Assembly: GCF_013522825.1 (NCBI RefSeq)
Contig: NZ_JAAMQZ010000005.1
Span: 116,104 to 180,103, forward strand
Reading direction: 5' to 3'
From: Stutzerimonas stutzeri
Lineage (GTDB): Bacteria > Pseudomonadota > Gammaproteobacteria > Pseudomonadales > Pseudomonadaceae
DNA length: 64,000 bases
Part shown: positions 49,903 through 62,397 of the stretch, piece by piece
Position numbering within the stretch: position 1 is the first letter of the stretch
Layout: every line of letters begins with the position of its first letter
Notes under the pieces: model-generated
The model's input: the letters and a program-made list of their open reading frames with translations, nothing else
What the model was told of the DNA's origin: nothing
The model's database searches: none
Translations under genes and position numbers: made by a program

Positions 49903-50016
49903 AAATCATTCGCTCCCCGCTTCGTCCACCGCCATCGGTTGCGCCGTTTGACCCGCGCGACCATCACGGCTCCGGCGAACGCCAGTGGAAACAAGGCAAT
50001 TCTCGAGGTGACGCAC

Positions 50017-50610
50017 ATGCTGCTGATGCTGGATAACTATGATTCCTTTACCTACAACGTCGTGCAGTACCTCGGCGAGCTCGGCGCCGAGGTCAGGGTG
50101 GTGCGCAACGATGAGCTGAGCGTGGCCGAGATCGAGGCACTCAATCCCGAGCGTATCGTCGTCTCGCCCGGCCCCTGCACACCGAACGAGGCGGGTATAT
50201 CGCTGGAGCTGATCCGCCATTTCGCCGGCAAGCTGCCGATTCTGGGGGTATGCCTGGGGCATCAGAGCATTGGCCAGGCCTTCGGCGGCGATGTGGTGCG
50301 GGCGCGACAGGTGATGCATGGCAAGACCAGCCCGGTCTTTCATGAAAATACCGGCGTCTTCGCGGGGCTGAACAATCCGCTGACCGTCACCCGTTACCAC
50401 TCGTTGGTGGTCGACCGCAAAACCCTTCCTGATTGTCTGGAAGTCACCGCCTGGACGTGCCTGGACGATGGCGGCATCGATGAAGTCATGGGGCTACGAC
50501 ACAAAACATTGAATGTCGAAGGCGTGCAGTTTCATCCCGAGTCGATCCTCACCGAGCAGGGGCATGAACTCTTTGCCAATTTCCTGAAACAGACTGGAGG
50601 CGTGCGCTAA
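50017..50610 (+). CDS. trpG: Anthranilate synthase component II (glutamine amidotransferase)
   Basis: Class I glutamine amidotransferase of 197 residues that feeds ammonia to TrpE and may also serve PabB. The nucleophile is Cys79 in [11 protein letters not shown], with the His/Glu pair in [12 protein letters not shown] stands 7 bases before the ATG at 50017; the longer frame from 49885 runs through the attenuator and is rejected. The stop overlaps the trpD start as TAATG. Confidence 0.96.
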   Translation: MLLMLDNYDSFTYNVVQYLGELGAEVRVVRNDELSVAEIEALNPERIVVSPGPCTPNEAGISLELIRHFAGKLPILGVCLGHQSIGQAFGGDVVRARQVMHGKTSPVFHENTGVFAGLNNPLTVTRYHSLVVDRKTLPDCLEVTAWTCLDDGGIDEVMGLRHKTLNVEGVQFHPESILTEQGHELFANFLKQTGGVR

Positions 50611-51656
50611 TGGACATCAGGGAAGCCCTGAATCGGGTGGTCGGACAGCTGGATCTGACCACCGAAGAGATGAAGGCGGTCATGCGCCAGATCATGACCG
50701 GACAGTGCAGCGATGCGCAGATCGGCGCGTTCCTGATGGGCATGCGCATGAAGAGCGAAACCATCGACGAGATCGTCGGTGCGGTGCAGGTGATGCGCGA
50801 GCTGGCCGAGCCGGTGAAGTTCGATACCCATCGCCTGGTGGATACCTGTGGCACCGGCGGCGACGGCATGAACATTTTCAACGTCTCGACGGCGGCGGCT
50901 TTCGTCGTCGCGGCGGCGGGCGGCAAGGTGGCCAAGCATGGCAACCGGGCAGTGTCGGGCAAGAGCGGCAGCGCCGATCTGCTCGAAGCGGCGGGTGTCT
51001 ATCTCGATCTCAGCCCTGAGCAGGTGGCGCGTAGTGTCGATGCGGTGGGTGTGGGCTTCATGTTCGCTCCCGCGCACCACGGCGCCATGAAACATGCCGC
51101 AGGACCTCGTCGCGAACTGGGGCTGCGCACGCTGTTCAATATCCTTGGGCCGATGTCCAATCCGGCCGGTGTCAGGCATCAGGTGCTCGGTGTTTTCAGC
51201 AGGGAACTCTGCCGCCCGATGGCCGAAGTGCTCGCCCGACTGGGCAGTACCCATGTGCTGGTGGTGCACGCGCAGGATGGTCTGGACGAGATCAGCCTGG
51301 CGGCGCCGACCCATATTGCCGAACTGCGCAATGGCGAGATCAGTGAATACCGGGTGCGGCCTGAGGATTTCGGCATCAAGAGCCAGAGCCTGATCGGCCT
51401 GGACGTCGAAGACGCACAAGGCTCATTGATGCTGATTCGTGATGCGCTGGGCCGGCGAAAAACCGAAAACGGGCAGAAGGCTGCCGACATGATCGTGCTC
51501 AACGCCGGTGCCGCGCTTTATGCTGCCGATGTGGCGTCAAGCCTGAAGCAGGGTGTGGAGATGGCCCACGACGCCTTGCATAGCGGGTTGGCGCGGGACA
51601 AGTTCGAGGAACTGGTGTCTTTCACGGTGGTGTTCAAGCAGGAGAAAGGACGATGA
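50610..51656 (+). CDS. trpD: Anthranilate phosphoribosyltransferase
   Basis: Enzyme of 348 residues that joins anthranilate to PRPP. The PRPP-binding loop [17 protein letters not shown] and the anthranilate-site block [15 protein letters not shown] are intact, and [12 protein letters not shown] lies further on. It overlaps trpG and trpC at its two ends, so all three are translationally coupled. Confidence 0.97.
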   Translation: MDIREALNRVVGQLDLTTEEMKAVMRQIMTGQCSDAQIGAFLMGMRMKSETIDEIVGAVQVMRELAEPVKFDTHRLVDTCGTGGDGMNIFNVSTAAAFVVAAAGGKVAKHGNRAVSGKSGSADLLEAAGVYLDLSPEQVARSVDAVGVGFMFAPAHHGAMKHAAGPRRELGLRTLFNILGPMSNPAGVRHQVLGVFSRELCRPMAEVLARLGSTHVLVVHAQDGLDEISLAAPTHIAELRNGEISEYRVRPEDFGIKSQSLIGLDVEDAQGSLMLIRDALGRRKTENGQKAADMIVLNAGAALYAADVASSLKQGVEMAHDALHSGLARDKFEELVSFTVVFKQEKGR

Positions 51657-52486
51657 GCGTGCCAACCGTTCTGGAAAAGATCGTTACGCGCAAATACGAA
51701 GAAGTGGCGCAACGTCGTGCCCGAATGGGACTGGCTGAGCTGGAAAAGCTGGCGGCGGTCGCCGATCCGGTCCGTGGTTTCGCCCGACGCCTGCAGGAGC
51801 AGGTTGGCAACAAACAGCCTGCAGTGATTGCCGAGATCAAGAAGGCATCTCCGAGCAAGGGCGTGCTGCGTGAAGATTTCGTGCCTGCCGAGATCGCCAG
51901 AAGCTACGAGGCGGGCGGTGCGACCTGCCTGTCGGTGCTGACCGACATCGATTTCTTCCAGGGTGCCGATGAGTACCTGCAGCAGGCGCGCAGTGCCTGC
52001 AGCCTGCCCGTCATCCGCAAGGATTTCATGGTCGACCCCTATCAGGTGGTCGAGGCGCGGGCGCTGGGTGCCGACTGCATTCTGCTGATCGTCGCTGCGT
52101 TGACCGACGAGCGAATGAAGGAGCTGGTCGACGTGGCGGCAGAGCAGGGCCTGGATGTGCTGGTAGAGGTGCATGACGCCGTCGAGTTGGAGCGAGCATT
52201 GCGTATCGAAGCGCCATTGCTCGGGATCAACAATCGCAATCTGCATACCTTCGAGCTGAATCTGGAAACCACGCTCGATCTGTTGCCGCGCATCCCCCGT
52301 GATCGGGTAGTGGTGACCGAGAGCGGAATCCTGCATCGTGCGGATGTCGAACTGATGGAGATAAACCAGGTGTATGCGTTTCTGGTGGGCGAAGCCTTTA
52401 TGCGCGCCGAGCAGCCCGGCGTCGAGTTGCAGCGCCTGTTCTTTCCTGGGCGAAGCCGTCCCAGAGCGGCTGGCGAGCCGGACTGA
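51653..52486 (+). CDS. trpC: Indole-3-glycerol-phosphate synthase
   Basis: TIM-barrel enzyme of 277 residues that closes the indole ring after TrpD. It has the catalytic lysine motif [12 protein letters not shown], the [17 protein letters not shown] strand and [13 protein letters not shown]. It is not fused to TrpF. It is the last gene of trpGDC, followed by a strong hairpin before the convergent vfr. Confidence 0.97.
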   Translation: MSVPTVLEKIVTRKYEEVAQRRARMGLAELEKLAAVADPVRGFARRLQEQVGNKQPAVIAEIKKASPSKGVLREDFVPAEIARSYEAGGATCLSVLTDIDFFQGADEYLQQARSACSLPVIRKDFMVDPYQVVEARALGADCILLIVAALTDERMKELVDVAAEQGLDVLVEVHDAVELERALRIEAPLLGINNRNLHTFELNLETTLDLLPRIPRDRVVVTESGILHRADVELMEINQVYAFLVGEAFMRAEQPGVELQRLFFPGRSRPRAAGEPD

Positions 52487-52497
52487 TCGATTCGGTG

Positions 52498-52519
52498 GGC
52501 CGGCTTGGTGAAGCCGGCC
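52498..52519. terminator. Hairpin between convergent trpC and vfr
   Basis: GGCCGGCTT (52498-52506) and AAGCCGGCC (52511-52519) form a perfect 9-bp stem with the loop GGTG, 12 bases after trpC and 17 bases before the vfr stop on the other strand. It can end both transcripts, although the T run is short. Confidence 0.65.
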
Positions 52520-52535
52520 TTGCACCGCACAGCAT

Positions 52536-53180
52536 TCAGCGGGTGCCGAACACCACCATGGTCTTTCCCTTGACGTAGACCAGCCCCTGGGCCTCCAGGC
52601 TCTTGAGCACACGTCCGACCATTTCCCGCGAGCAGCCCACGATACGACCGATTTCCTGGCGCGTGATCTTGATCTGCATGCCGTCCGGGTGGGTCATCGC
52701 ATCGGGCTGCTTGCACAGGTCCAGAAGAGTGCGGGCAACGCGTCCCGTGACGTCGAGGAATGCCAGGTCGCCCACCTTGCGCGTGGTATTGCGCAGGCGT
52801 TCGGCCATCTGGCTGCCCAGGGCATACAGAATGTCTGGGTCCTGCTGCGTCAGTTCACGGAACTTGGCATAGCTCAGTTCGGCCACCTCGCATTCGGTCT
52901 TGGCGCGGACCCAGGCGCTGCGCTCCTTCTCGGTGCCTTCCTTCTCGAAAAGCCCCATTTCACCGAAAAAGTCTCCGGCATTGAGGTAGGCGATGATCAT
53001 CTCGCGACCATCATCGTCTTCGATCAGGATGGTGACTGACCCCTTGACGATGAAGAAGAGCGTTTCGCAGCGATCACCTGCGTAGATGATGGTGCTCTTG
53101 GCGGTGTAGCGTCGCCGATGGCAGTGAGCGAGCAGTTTGTCGATGTTCTTGATCTTGGGCGTAAGTGTTATAGCGACCAT
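52536..53180 (-). CDS. vfr: cAMP-responsive virulence factor regulator Vfr (CRP homologue)
   Basis: CRP-family transcription factor of 214 residues. The N-terminal cyclic-nucleotide domain has [20 protein letters not shown] and [11 protein letters not shown], followed by a long dimerisation helix. The C-terminal helix-turn-helix is in [20 protein letters not shown]. In P. aeruginosa Vfr with cAMP controls quorum sensing, type III secretion and twitching. Gene order next to trpC supports the orthology. Confidence 0.95.
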   Translation of the reverse strand: MVAITLTPKIKNIDKLLAHCHRRRYTAKSTIIYAGDRCETLFFIVKGSVTILIEDDDGREMIIAYLNAGDFFGEMGLFEKEGTEKERSAWVRAKTECEVAELSYAKFRELTQQDPDILYALGSQMAERLRNTTRKVGDLAFLDVTGRVARTLLDLCKQPDAMTHPDGMQIKITRQEIGRIVGCSREMVGRVLKSLEAQGLVYVKGKTMVVFGTR

Positions 53181-53395
53181 GCTGTAATCCCGGAAGATGT
53201 ATCCAATGGAGGCAGATTCTTATTATCTAATTGGCTGGCTTTTTACGTGGTCATGGGAGCTTAACAGACCGCTATCGATCGATAACAAAACTGCGGCACG
53301 AATATCACCTTTGGGACAGGACTTTGCCGATTCACTGCATCCATTCGACTGAAACGCTCATGTTAAGCTTCGCTCTTTTTCTACGGAGTCTGTCG

Positions 53396-53824
53396 ATGAA
53401 AGCGCGCATTCAATGGGCTGGCGAAGCGATGTTTCTTGGCGAGTCGGGCAGCGGGCATGTCGTGGTGATGGACGGTCCGCCGGAAAACGGAGGGCGCAAT
53501 CTTGGCGTCCGCCCCATGGAAATGCTGCTGCTCGGCCTGGGTGGCTGCAGCAACTTCGATGTGGTGAGCATCCTGAAGAAGTCCCGTCAGCCGGTTGAAA
53601 GCTGCGAGGCCTTTCTGGAAGCAGAGCGCGCGAGCGAAGACCCGAAGGTGTTCACCCGGATTCATCTGCATTTCGTGGTGAAGGGGCGTGGCCTGAAGGA
53701 GGCCCAGGTCAAGCGTGCGGTAGAGCTGTCGGCGGAAAAATACTGTTCCGCCTCGATCATGCTCGGACGGGCCGGCGTCGAGATCACCCATGACTATGAG
53801 ATTGTCGAGTCAAAAGCCGATTAA
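53396..53824 (+). CDS. OsmC family protein
   Basis: Protein of 142 residues with the OsmC/Ohr fold. The two redox cysteines typical of the family are present as Cys51 in GLGGCSNFD and Cys117 in KYCSASIM, suggesting thiol peroxidase activity; the substrate is unknown. The ATG at 53396 is preferred because the family begins MKARIQW-like. It is divergent from vfr, with a 215-base gap that shows no gene. Confidence 0.88.
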   Translation: MKARIQWAGEAMFLGESGSGHVVVMDGPPENGGRNLGVRPMEMLLLGLGGCSNFDVVSILKKSRQPVESCEAFLEAERASEDPKVFTRIHLHFVVKGRGLKEAQVKRAVELSAEKYCSASIMLGRAGVEITHDYEIVESKAD

Positions 53825-53828
53825 AAGC

Positions 53829-53903
53829 GCTTGAGGCTGGAAAGCTGGATGAAAAAGCTGGATCGGCATTGCCCGGAGCGATCCTGTCCAGCCTCCAGCC
53901 TCA
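53829..53903. repeat. Hairpin repeat, compact copy
   Basis: From GCGCTTGAGGCTGGAAAGC through GGATCGGCATTGCCCGG to TGTCCAGCCTCCAGCCTCAA, this 75-base unit matches the block at 33847 almost base for base but has only two TCCAGCC heptamers. Its ends are complementary (TTGAGGCTGGA with TCCAGCCTCAA). It fills the gap between the convergent OsmC and coq7 genes and overlaps the end of coq7. Confidence 0.8.
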
Positions 53904-54548
53904 AATTCGATAGGTGGTCTTGGTCATGACCTTGGCCATCAGGCTCATGCCAAACTTGACCGGCGCCGGGAAGCGGAATCCACCTGCCTCCAGGGCGGCA
54001 GTCGAATGTTGTGCCTCGTCCACGCGCATCTGCTGGAGAATTGCCCGCGATTTCTCGTCGCCTGCGGGGATCTGCTCAAGGTGTTCATCGAGGTGCTTGC
54101 AGACCTGGTCCTCGGTGGCAGCGACAAAACCCAGGCTGACCCGGTCGCTGATCAGCCCAGCCGTGGCGCCGATGCCGAATGACAGCCCGTAGAAGAGCGG
54201 ATTGAGCACGCTGGTGTGGCTGCCCAACTGGTGAATACGCTGTTCGCACCAGGCCAGATGGTCGATTTCCTCTTCGGCGGCCTGCTCCATCGCCTTGCGC
54301 ACCTTAGGCAACTGGGCTGTCAGCGCCTGGCCCTGGTAGAGCGCCTGGGCACAGACTTCCCCGGTGTGGTTGATGCGCATCAGGCCGGCAACGTGACGTG
54401 TTTCGCTGTCGCTCAGCTCGGTCTCGTTTTTCAATAGCGCCGGGTTCGGGCGGTTGGGCTGACCGCTGAAAGGCAGCAGCGTTCTTAATGCGGCATCGGC
54501 CTGCAACAGCAGGCGGTCGGCAGGTGAATATTCACGCTGGTTGGGCAT
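53901..54548 (-). CDS. coq7: 3-demethoxyubiquinol 3-hydroxylase (Coq7)
   Basis: Di-iron monooxygenase of 215 residues in ubiquinone synthesis. The iron ligands are visible as paired motifs: [34 protein letters not shown] and [11 protein letters not shown]. This type replaces UbiF in Pseudomonas. The C-terminal codons lie in the hairpin repeat behind the gene. Confidence 0.95.
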   Translation of the reverse strand: MPNQREYSPADRLLLQADAALRTLLPFSGQPNRPNPALLKNETELSDSETRHVAGLMRINHTGEVCAQALYQGQALTAQLPKVRKAMEQAAEEEIDHLAWCEQRIHQLGSHTSVLNPLFYGLSFGIGATAGLISDRVSLGFVAATEDQVCKHLDEHLEQIPAGDEKSRAILQQMRVDEAQHSTAALEAGGFRFPAPVKFGMSLMAKVMTKTTYRI

Positions 54549-54596
54549 GTCGCCTCCATGTTTGCGGAGCGGTCTCGATAGGGCCGTGAATGTCTG

Positions 54597-54938
54597 TCAG
54601 CCCGGCGGCCAGTGCATCTGGCGCTGTCCGAGCACGTGCATGTGTATGTGGTAGACCGTCTGGCCACCGAGGTCGTTGCAGTTCATGACGACGCGGAAGC
54701 CTTCCTGGCAACCCTGCTCTTCGGCGAGGCGTTGGGCAGTGAAGAGAATATGACCGGCGAGCGCCTTGTCGTCCTCTTCGCTGAGGTCGTGCAGGGTCGC
54801 AATGTGCTTCTTCGGAATAACCAGGAAATGCACCGGCGCCTGAGGGGCGATGTCATTGAAGGCAATGACCTGATCGTCTTCATACAGCTTGTGCGCGGGG
54901 ATATCCCCAGCCACGATCTTGCAGAACAGACAATCCAT
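54597..54938 (-). CDS. HIT family nucleotide hydrolase (HinT-like)
   Basis: Histidine triad protein of 113 residues, probably a purine nucleoside phosphoramidase. The triad HIHMHVLG is at 97-104, and the N-terminus CLFCKIVAGDIPAHKLYED is characteristic. The zinc-type Cys4 and Cys7 are present. It is 48 bases upstream of coq7 and may share its transcript. Confidence 0.94.
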   Translation of the reverse strand: MDCLFCKIVAGDIPAHKLYEDDQVIAFNDIAPQAPVHFLVIPKKHIATLHDLSEEDDKALAGHILFTAQRLAEEQGCQEGFRVVMNCNDLGGQTVYHIHMHVLGQRQMHWPPG

Positions 54939-55019
54939 GGCATGTCTCCGGAAATATGATCGGCTGGCAGTTTAGCAGGCCATCAAGTGATGGGTCAGCT
55001 TGCGCGAAAGAGGACAGCG

Positions 55020-56495
55020 ATGAAGAACGATATCCATGATCTGGCGCTGGTGCTGGAATCGAGGCTGCGGTTGGTGGTCATCGAATCCTGGGACGAACGC
55101 CGTGTGCTGGAAACCCTGACGGGCCTGGCGATAGCTCGTGGCATGGCGCTGCAGGTCTGGTCCGTGACCGAGGGGTTGCGCCGGCTGGCATTTGGCGGCG
55201 AGGCGCTGGATGAAGGTGAAAGCTGTTCGCCGGAAGTCGCGCTCAAGCGCGTCAGGCATGATCCGCAGCCCGGCCTGTATGTGTTCTGCGACCTGCATCC
55301 CTTTCTCGGTGAGCCGCAAGTGGTGCGGCTGATCAAGGAAATCGCGATGGCTGAAGGGCCGTCGGCGCCCACGCTGGTGCTGGTTTCCCATGCCTTCACG
55401 CTGCCTGCCGAGATCCAGCGCTACGCCGCCCGTTTCAGTCTGACCCTGCCGTCGGAAGAAGAGCTGCTGAGCATCGTGCGCGACGAGGCGACCCGCTGGA
55501 GCGAGCGTAATCGTGGTGCACGGGTGCGGACCGACAATCGAACCCTGCAGCAGGTGGTGAAGAACCTGCGTGGCCTCAGTCATGCCGAGGCTCGCAGTCT
55601 GGCCCATAGCCTGATCTGCGATGACGGCGCGATTACCCAGAAGGATTTGCCAGAACTCAACCGCAAGAAGTTCGAGTTGCTGGACATGCAGGGCGTGCTG
55701 GGTTTCGAGCATGAAACGGCGCGTTTTGCCGATGTCGGAGGGCTGCCGAACTTCAAGCGCTGGCTGGGTGAGCGCCAGGGTGCGTTCATGGCCGCAGGTA
55801 AGGCGGACATGCCGCGCGGCGTGATGCTGGTGGGCGTTCAGGGTGGCGGCAAGAGCATGGCGGCCAAGGCCGTCGCGGGGCTCTGGGGCTTGCCGCTGCT
55901 GCGGCTGGATTTCGCCTGCCTCTATAACAAGTTCTTCGGAGAGACCGAGCGCAACCTGCGCGAAGCCCTGAAACTTGCCGAACAGATGGCGCCTTGCGTG
56001 CTCTGGATGGACGAGCTGGAAAAAGGCCTGGCCACGGGTGAGATGGATGGCGGTGTGAGCCAGCGCATCCTCGGCACCCTGTTGACCTGGATGGCCGAGC
56101 GACAGGCTCCGGTGTTCATGGTGGCAACGGCCAATGCGGTCGATCGTCTGCCACCCGAGCTGCTGCGCAAGGGGCGTTTCGACGAGCTGTTCTTCGTCGA
56201 TCTGCCCGACGCTGCGGTGCGTGCCGATATCTTCCGTATCCATCTGAAGCGGCGTGAGCTGGACCCCGGGCTGTTCGATCTTGCCGAGCTGGCGATGGTC
56301 TGTGATGGCTTTTCCGGAGCGGAAATCGAGCAGGTGGTAGTGTCGGCGGTCTACGCAGGGCAGGCGCAGTCACGCGAGCCGGACCAGCAGGTTCTGCTCG
56401 ACTCTGTCCGGGCGACTTCCCCGCTTTCGGTGGTGATGGCCGAAGCCCTGGACGATCTTCGCAACTGGGCTTCGGGGCGCGCGGTTCTGGCCTGA
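55020..56495 (+). CDS. AAA ATPase, Ycf46-like
   Basis: ATPase of 491 residues. The first ~220 residues form a degenerate P-loop-like region without a Walker A but with YVFCDLHPFL; the AAA domain follows with VGVQGGGKSMAA (about 271-282), Walker B VLWMDELEKG and a sensor/arginine region KGRFDEL. This is the layout of Ycf46-type proteins of cyanobacteria and proteobacteria, whose role is not established. AGAGGA lies 5 bases before the ATG at 55020. No partner gene is adjacent. Confidence 0.85.
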   Translation: MKNDIHDLALVLESRLRLVVIESWDERRVLETLTGLAIARGMALQVWSVTEGLRRLAFGGEALDEGESCSPEVALKRVRHDPQPGLYVFCDLHPFLGEPQVVRLIKEIAMAEGPSAPTLVLVSHAFTLPAEIQRYAARFSLTLPSEEELLSIVRDEATRWSERNRGARVRTDNRTLQQVVKNLRGLSHAEARSLAHSLICDDGAITQKDLPELNRKKFELLDMQGVLGFEHETARFADVGGLPNFKRWLGERQGAFMAAGKADMPRGVMLVGVQGGGKSMAAKAVAGLWGLPLLRLDFACLYNKFFGETERNLREALKLAEQMAPCVLWMDELEKGLATGEMDGGVSQRILGTLLTWMAERQAPVFMVATANAVDRLPPELLRKGRFDELFFVDLPDAAVRADIFRIHLKRRELDPGLFDLAELAMVCDGFSGAEIEQVVVSAVYAGQAQSREPDQQVLLDSVRATSPLSVVMAEALDDLRNWASGRAVLA

Positions 56496-56508
56496 TCGAC
56501 AGTTTGTT

Positions 56509-57447
56509 TCAAAGTGGTATTTGCTGCAGGTATCGCTCATAGGCCGGCAGAGCGATGGCGGCGATAATGCCGATGACCGGTACCAGTAGCCAGAGGACGG
56601 CGAGAATCTTCACTGACCTGCTGTTCGGTGGCTGAGGCGGGCCGAAGCGATTGATCCCACTGCTGCCGGGGGCCACCAGCATGACCAGCGGGAATATCGA
56701 GCCGACCACCGGAACCAGTGTCAGCAGCAGTAGCCAGCCTGACCAGCCGATGTCATGCAGGCGCTGCACGCCGATCTGGATACTGACCACCAGAAAGCCA
56801 ATGATGACCAATACCATCAGCGGTATACCGATCAGGCTGGAAAGGGCGAAAGCGGCACCTGCGACGGTCAGCAGGCCCAGGGCGGTCAGTGACAGGATCA
56901 TGGACCAGGCGAGGTAGCGCAGGCGCCCGATACGGCCTTGCACAGAGAAGGGCTTGAGTGCGCCATATTCCGGCAAGGGCTCGGCCACCTTCGCACGTGG
57001 CGGTGCATAGGGCAGGCTGGCCTCGGTCCTGTTGTTTTGCGCCTCGGCCTGTGCCTGCCGGGCTAGGTATTTTTCGATGACGATCCCGCAGCTTTCACAT
57101 TGGATGGCCTGCGCCTGAGCATGTCCGCACTTGGGGCATTCCATTTGCGCGGAGGCGGATGTGGCAGTCGAGTCGTCCGTATTGTCCACCAGGGCGAGAC
57201 TGAACGGCTGTCTGTCTTCCGGCTCCTTGCGGGCCTTCGCGCCGGCAGACTGCAGGGCGTGCAGGTATTTGTCGGCTTGCGTCTCGCTCAGTTCCCGCTT
57301 GATGTTGACCGAGCCCTGGCCGAATAGCCGATCGATCTTGTCGCTATCGATCTTGAAGAGCAGGGCCAAATTGGCCTTGACGGTTTCAGCTGACATGCCC
57401 GGCATAAGCTCGCCATCGAAAACGATTCGGTACTGATTGGCCTGCAT
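56509..57447 (-). CDS. DUF805 membrane protein with zinc ribbon
   Basis: Protein of 312 residues in three parts. Residues 1-75 form a small soluble domain (QYRIVFDGELMPGMSAETVK). Residues 104-121 are a zinc ribbon with Cys104, Cys107, Cys117 and Cys120. From about 165 comes a DUF805 unit of four or five helices (FSVQGRIGRLRYLAWS, then VQRLHDIGWSGWLLLL). The function is unknown; the arrangement suggests a membrane protein with a cytoplasmic metal-stabilised module. The ATG at 57447 is the natural start. Confidence 0.85.
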   Translation of the reverse strand: MQANQYRIVFDGELMPGMSAETVKANLALLFKIDSDKIDRLFGQGSVNIKRELSETQADKYLHALQSAGAKARKEPEDRQPFSLALVDNTDDSTATSASAQMECPKCGHAQAQAIQCESCGIVIEKYLARQAQAEAQNNRTEASLPYAPPRAKVAEPLPEYGALKPFSVQGRIGRLRYLAWSMILSLTALGLLTVAGAAFALSSLIGIPLMVLVIIGFLVVSIQIGVQRLHDIGWSGWLLLLTLVPVVGSIFPLVMLVAPGSSGINRFGPPQPPNSRSVKILAVLWLLVPVIGIIAAIALPAYERYLQQIPL

Positions 57448-57578
57448 GTGACGTCCTTGTGGGTGATGGTCCGGCAAAGCCTAGATTGCCTCTGATGTGG
57501 CAACAAGCAGCGCTCGTGACGCCAGAGGCGGCGGTGTGCGAAATGTGTGCTGCATCACGCCTCCGGCCTGGCTTCGGC

Positions 57579-58007
57579 TCAGAAGGGCTTGACCACCACC
57601 AGAATGACGATGGCCAGCAGGAACAGCACCGGAACCTCGTTGAACCAGCGGTAGAACACATGACTGCGGGTGTTCTCGCCGCGCGCAAAACGCTTCAGCT
57701 GTGCCCCGCACAGGTGGTGATAAACGATCAGCAACACCACCAGCGTGAGCTTGGCATGCAGCCATGCGCCAGTGCTGAACAACGAGGGGTTGAGCACGAT
57801 CATCCAGATGCCCAATAGCAGCGTCGCGATCATCGAGGGGATCATGATGCCGCGATAAAGCTTGCGCTCCATGACCTGGAAGCGCTCACGGCTGGTCTGG
57901 TCCTCGCTCATGGCGTGGTAGACGAACAGCCTCGGCAGATAGAACAGCCCGGCGAACCAGCAGACGACTGCAATGATGTGCAGGGCTTTGAGCCATAGAT
58001 AAAGCAT
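57579..58007 (-). CDS. hemJ: Protoporphyrinogen oxidase HemJ
   Basis: Four-helix inner-membrane protein of 142 residues that oxidises protoporphyrinogen IX in haem synthesis. It begins LYLWLKALHIIAVVCWFAG with the conserved His10, and has ERFQVMERKLYRGIM with conserved basic residues. Length and helix spacing match the family. It is divergent from argC. Confidence 0.93.
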   Translation of the reverse strand: MLYLWLKALHIIAVVCWFAGLFYLPRLFVYHAMSEDQTSRERFQVMERKLYRGIMIPSMIATLLLGIWMIVLNPSLFSTGAWLHAKLTLVVLLIVYHHLCGAQLKRFARGENTRSHVFYRWFNEVPVLFLLAIVILVVVKPF

Positions 58008-58141
58008 TCCGAGTTTCCCTGGTCCGGTGTTGGGCGTAGATAGTAGTGGCTGGAGCCGCCATGCGTCACCTCAATGGTTGGCCCCAGGCGCGGGCAGCTT
58101 TATCATCAGCGGTCTTTATCGTTCCATTCGAGAGGCGGCTC

Positions 58142-59176
58142 ATGATCAAGGTCGGAATTGTCGGCGGTACAGGCTATACCGGGGTCGAGTTGCTGCGATT
58201 GCTGGCGCAGCACCCCCAGGCTGACGTAACCGTGATCACGTCGCGCTCGGAAAATGGCGTGAAGGTCACGGATATGTATCCGAACCTGCGCGGCCATTAT
58301 GACGGGCTGGCCTTCAGCGTACCGGACACGGCGACCCTGGGCGCCTGTGACGTGGTGTTCTTCGCGACCCCCCATGGCGTTGCACATGCTCTGGCGAAAG
58401 AGTTGCTGGATGCCGGCACTCGGGTCATCGACCTGTCAGCGGACTTCCGCCTGCAGGGTGCTGATGAGTGGGCAAAATGGTATGGCCAGCCCCATGGCGC
58501 GCCCGAGCTGCTGCCGGAGGCTGTCTATGGCTTGCCCGAAGTCAATCGTGAGCAGATCAGGAACGCGCGATTGATCGCTGTCCCTGGCTGTTATCCAACG
58601 GCGACCCAGTTGGGTTTCCTGCCGCTGCTGGAAAACGGCCTGGCGGATGCATCGCGGCTGATTGCCGACTGCAAGTCCGGTGTCAGCGGTGCCGGACGTG
58701 CGGCAAAGATCGGCTCACTGTTTACCGAGGCGGGCGAAAGCATGATGGCCTACGCAGTCAAGGGACATCGCCATCTGCCTGAGATCAGCCAGGGGTTGCG
58801 TCGCGCGGTTGGGGGCGATGTGGGCCTGACCTTCGTTCCGCATCTGACACCTATGATTCGTGGCATCCATGCAACGCTCTATGCGACGGTTGCCGATACT
58901 TCGGTCGATCTGCAGGCGCTGTATGAGCAGCGCTATGCCGACGAGCCTTTCGTCGATGTGATGCCTGCCGGAAGCCACCCGGAAACCCGCAGTGTGCGTG
59001 GGGCAAATGTGTGCCGCATTGCCGTGCACCGCCCGCAGGATGGTGACTTGGTCGTGGTGCTGTCGGTCATCGACAATCTGGTGAAAGGTGCTTCCGGCCA
59101 GGCGCTGCAGAACATGAACATCATCTTCGGGCTTGAAGAGCGTCTTGGCCTGGGGAATGTGGCGTTGTTGCCATAG
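58142..59176 (+). CDS. argC: N-acetyl-gamma-glutamyl-phosphate reductase
   Basis: NADP-dependent reductase of 344 residues, the third step of arginine synthesis. The N-terminal Rossmann motif is [17 protein letters not shown], and the catalytic cysteine is Cys150 in [16 protein letters not shown] lies 7 bases before the ATG at 58142; the longer frame from 58046 has no ribosome-binding site. It stands alone, as usual for Pseudomonas arg genes. Confidence 0.97.
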   Translation: MIKVGIVGGTGYTGVELLRLLAQHPQADVTVITSRSENGVKVTDMYPNLRGHYDGLAFSVPDTATLGACDVVFFATPHGVAHALAKELLDAGTRVIDLSADFRLQGADEWAKWYGQPHGAPELLPEAVYGLPEVNREQIRNARLIAVPGCYPTATQLGFLPLLENGLADASRLIADCKSGVSGAGRAAKIGSLFTEAGESMMAYAVKGHRHLPEISQGLRRAVGGDVGLTFVPHLTPMIRGIHATLYATVADTSVDLQALYEQRYADEPFVDVMPAGSHPETRSVRGANVCRIAVHRPQDGDLVVVLSVIDNLVKGASGQALQNMNIIFGLEERLGLGNVALLP

Positions 59177-59248
59177 TTCTTGCTGCGCTCTTTTCGGAAT
59201 TGCCGGTGCGGGCGCGTTTGGGTCTGAAAGTCGATCTGCTGGCAATAG

Positions 59249-59278
59249 TTGACCGATTTCGTAGGGTAAGCCGATAAT
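59249..59278 (+). promoter_or_regulatory. Candidate promoter of erpA
   Basis: TTGACC (59249-59254) and GATAAT (59273-59278) are 18 bases apart, ending 45 bases before the erpA start. No IscR-type site is evident. Confidence 0.45.
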
Positions 59279-59322
59279 GCCCCATCAATGCAGTGCAGGG
59301 CGCTTTGCGCCAGGAGAACCAA

Positions 59323-59673
59323 ATGAGTGTCGAATCCTTCACGCCCACCGCCATCCAGTTCAGTCAGGATGCTGCGAGCAAGGTGAAGAGCCTGGTCGAG
59401 GAAGAAGGTAATCCGCGTCTGAAATTGCGCGTCTTTGTCACCGGCGGCGGCTGCTCCGGGTTCCAGTACGGCTTCACCTTCGATGAAGACCTGGCCGAAG
59501 ACGACACCATCATCGAACGAGAAGGTGTCAGCCTGGTGGTGGATGCCATGAGCTACCAGTACCTGGCCGGGGCGGAGGTCGACTATCAGGAAGGGCTGGA
59601 AGGCTCGCGCTTCGTGATCAAGAATCCCAATGCCACCACCACCTGTGGCTGCGGGTCTTCGTTCTCCATCTGA
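59323..59673 (+). CDS. erpA: Iron-sulfur cluster insertion protein ErpA
   Basis: A-type iron-sulfur carrier of 116 residues that delivers clusters to apoproteins such as IspG. The three cluster-binding cysteines are Cys44 in [10 protein letters not shown] and Cys108/Cys110 in [14 protein letters not shown] lies 7 bases before the ATG at 59323. A strong terminator follows the stop. Confidence 0.97.
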   Translation: MSVESFTPTAIQFSQDAASKVKSLVEEEGNPRLKLRVFVTGGGCSGFQYGFTFDEDLAEDDTIIEREGVSLVVDAMSYQYLAGAEVDYQEGLEGSRFVIKNPNATTTCGCGSSFSI

Positions 59674-59688
59674 TCGGCTCTATCGACG

Positions 59689-59719
59689 AACGCCGCGCTA
59701 TGCGCGGCGTTTGCGTTTG
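59689..59719 (+). terminator. Rho-independent terminator of erpA
   Basis: AACGCCGCGC (59689-59698) and GCGCGGCGTT (59702-59711) form a 10-bp stem with a 3-base loop, followed by TGCGTTTG. It starts 16 bases after the erpA stop, opposite the convergent anmK end. Confidence 0.8.
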
Positions 59720-59724
59720 GGCTG

Positions 59725-62222
<2,498 letters not shown>

Positions 62223-62397
62223 TGGATGTCTGGCGATTTTTTGTACAGGAAAAATATCTGCCTAAAATATAAGCAAAGTGCTGTCGAGGCAACCCTTGAA
62301 ATGCAGGAGCTATCACTGCCCCGCATGCTGCGACGTTGTAATTTTTGGTCGATCTTGTAAGGTTGACGCCCTTTTATTTCTCGGTGCGGGGCCTCCA

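Noticed and set aside
53181..53395. CRP/Vfr-type operator in the vfr upstream gap
   Set aside because: No TGTGA-N6-TCACA match that I could defend was found in this gap.
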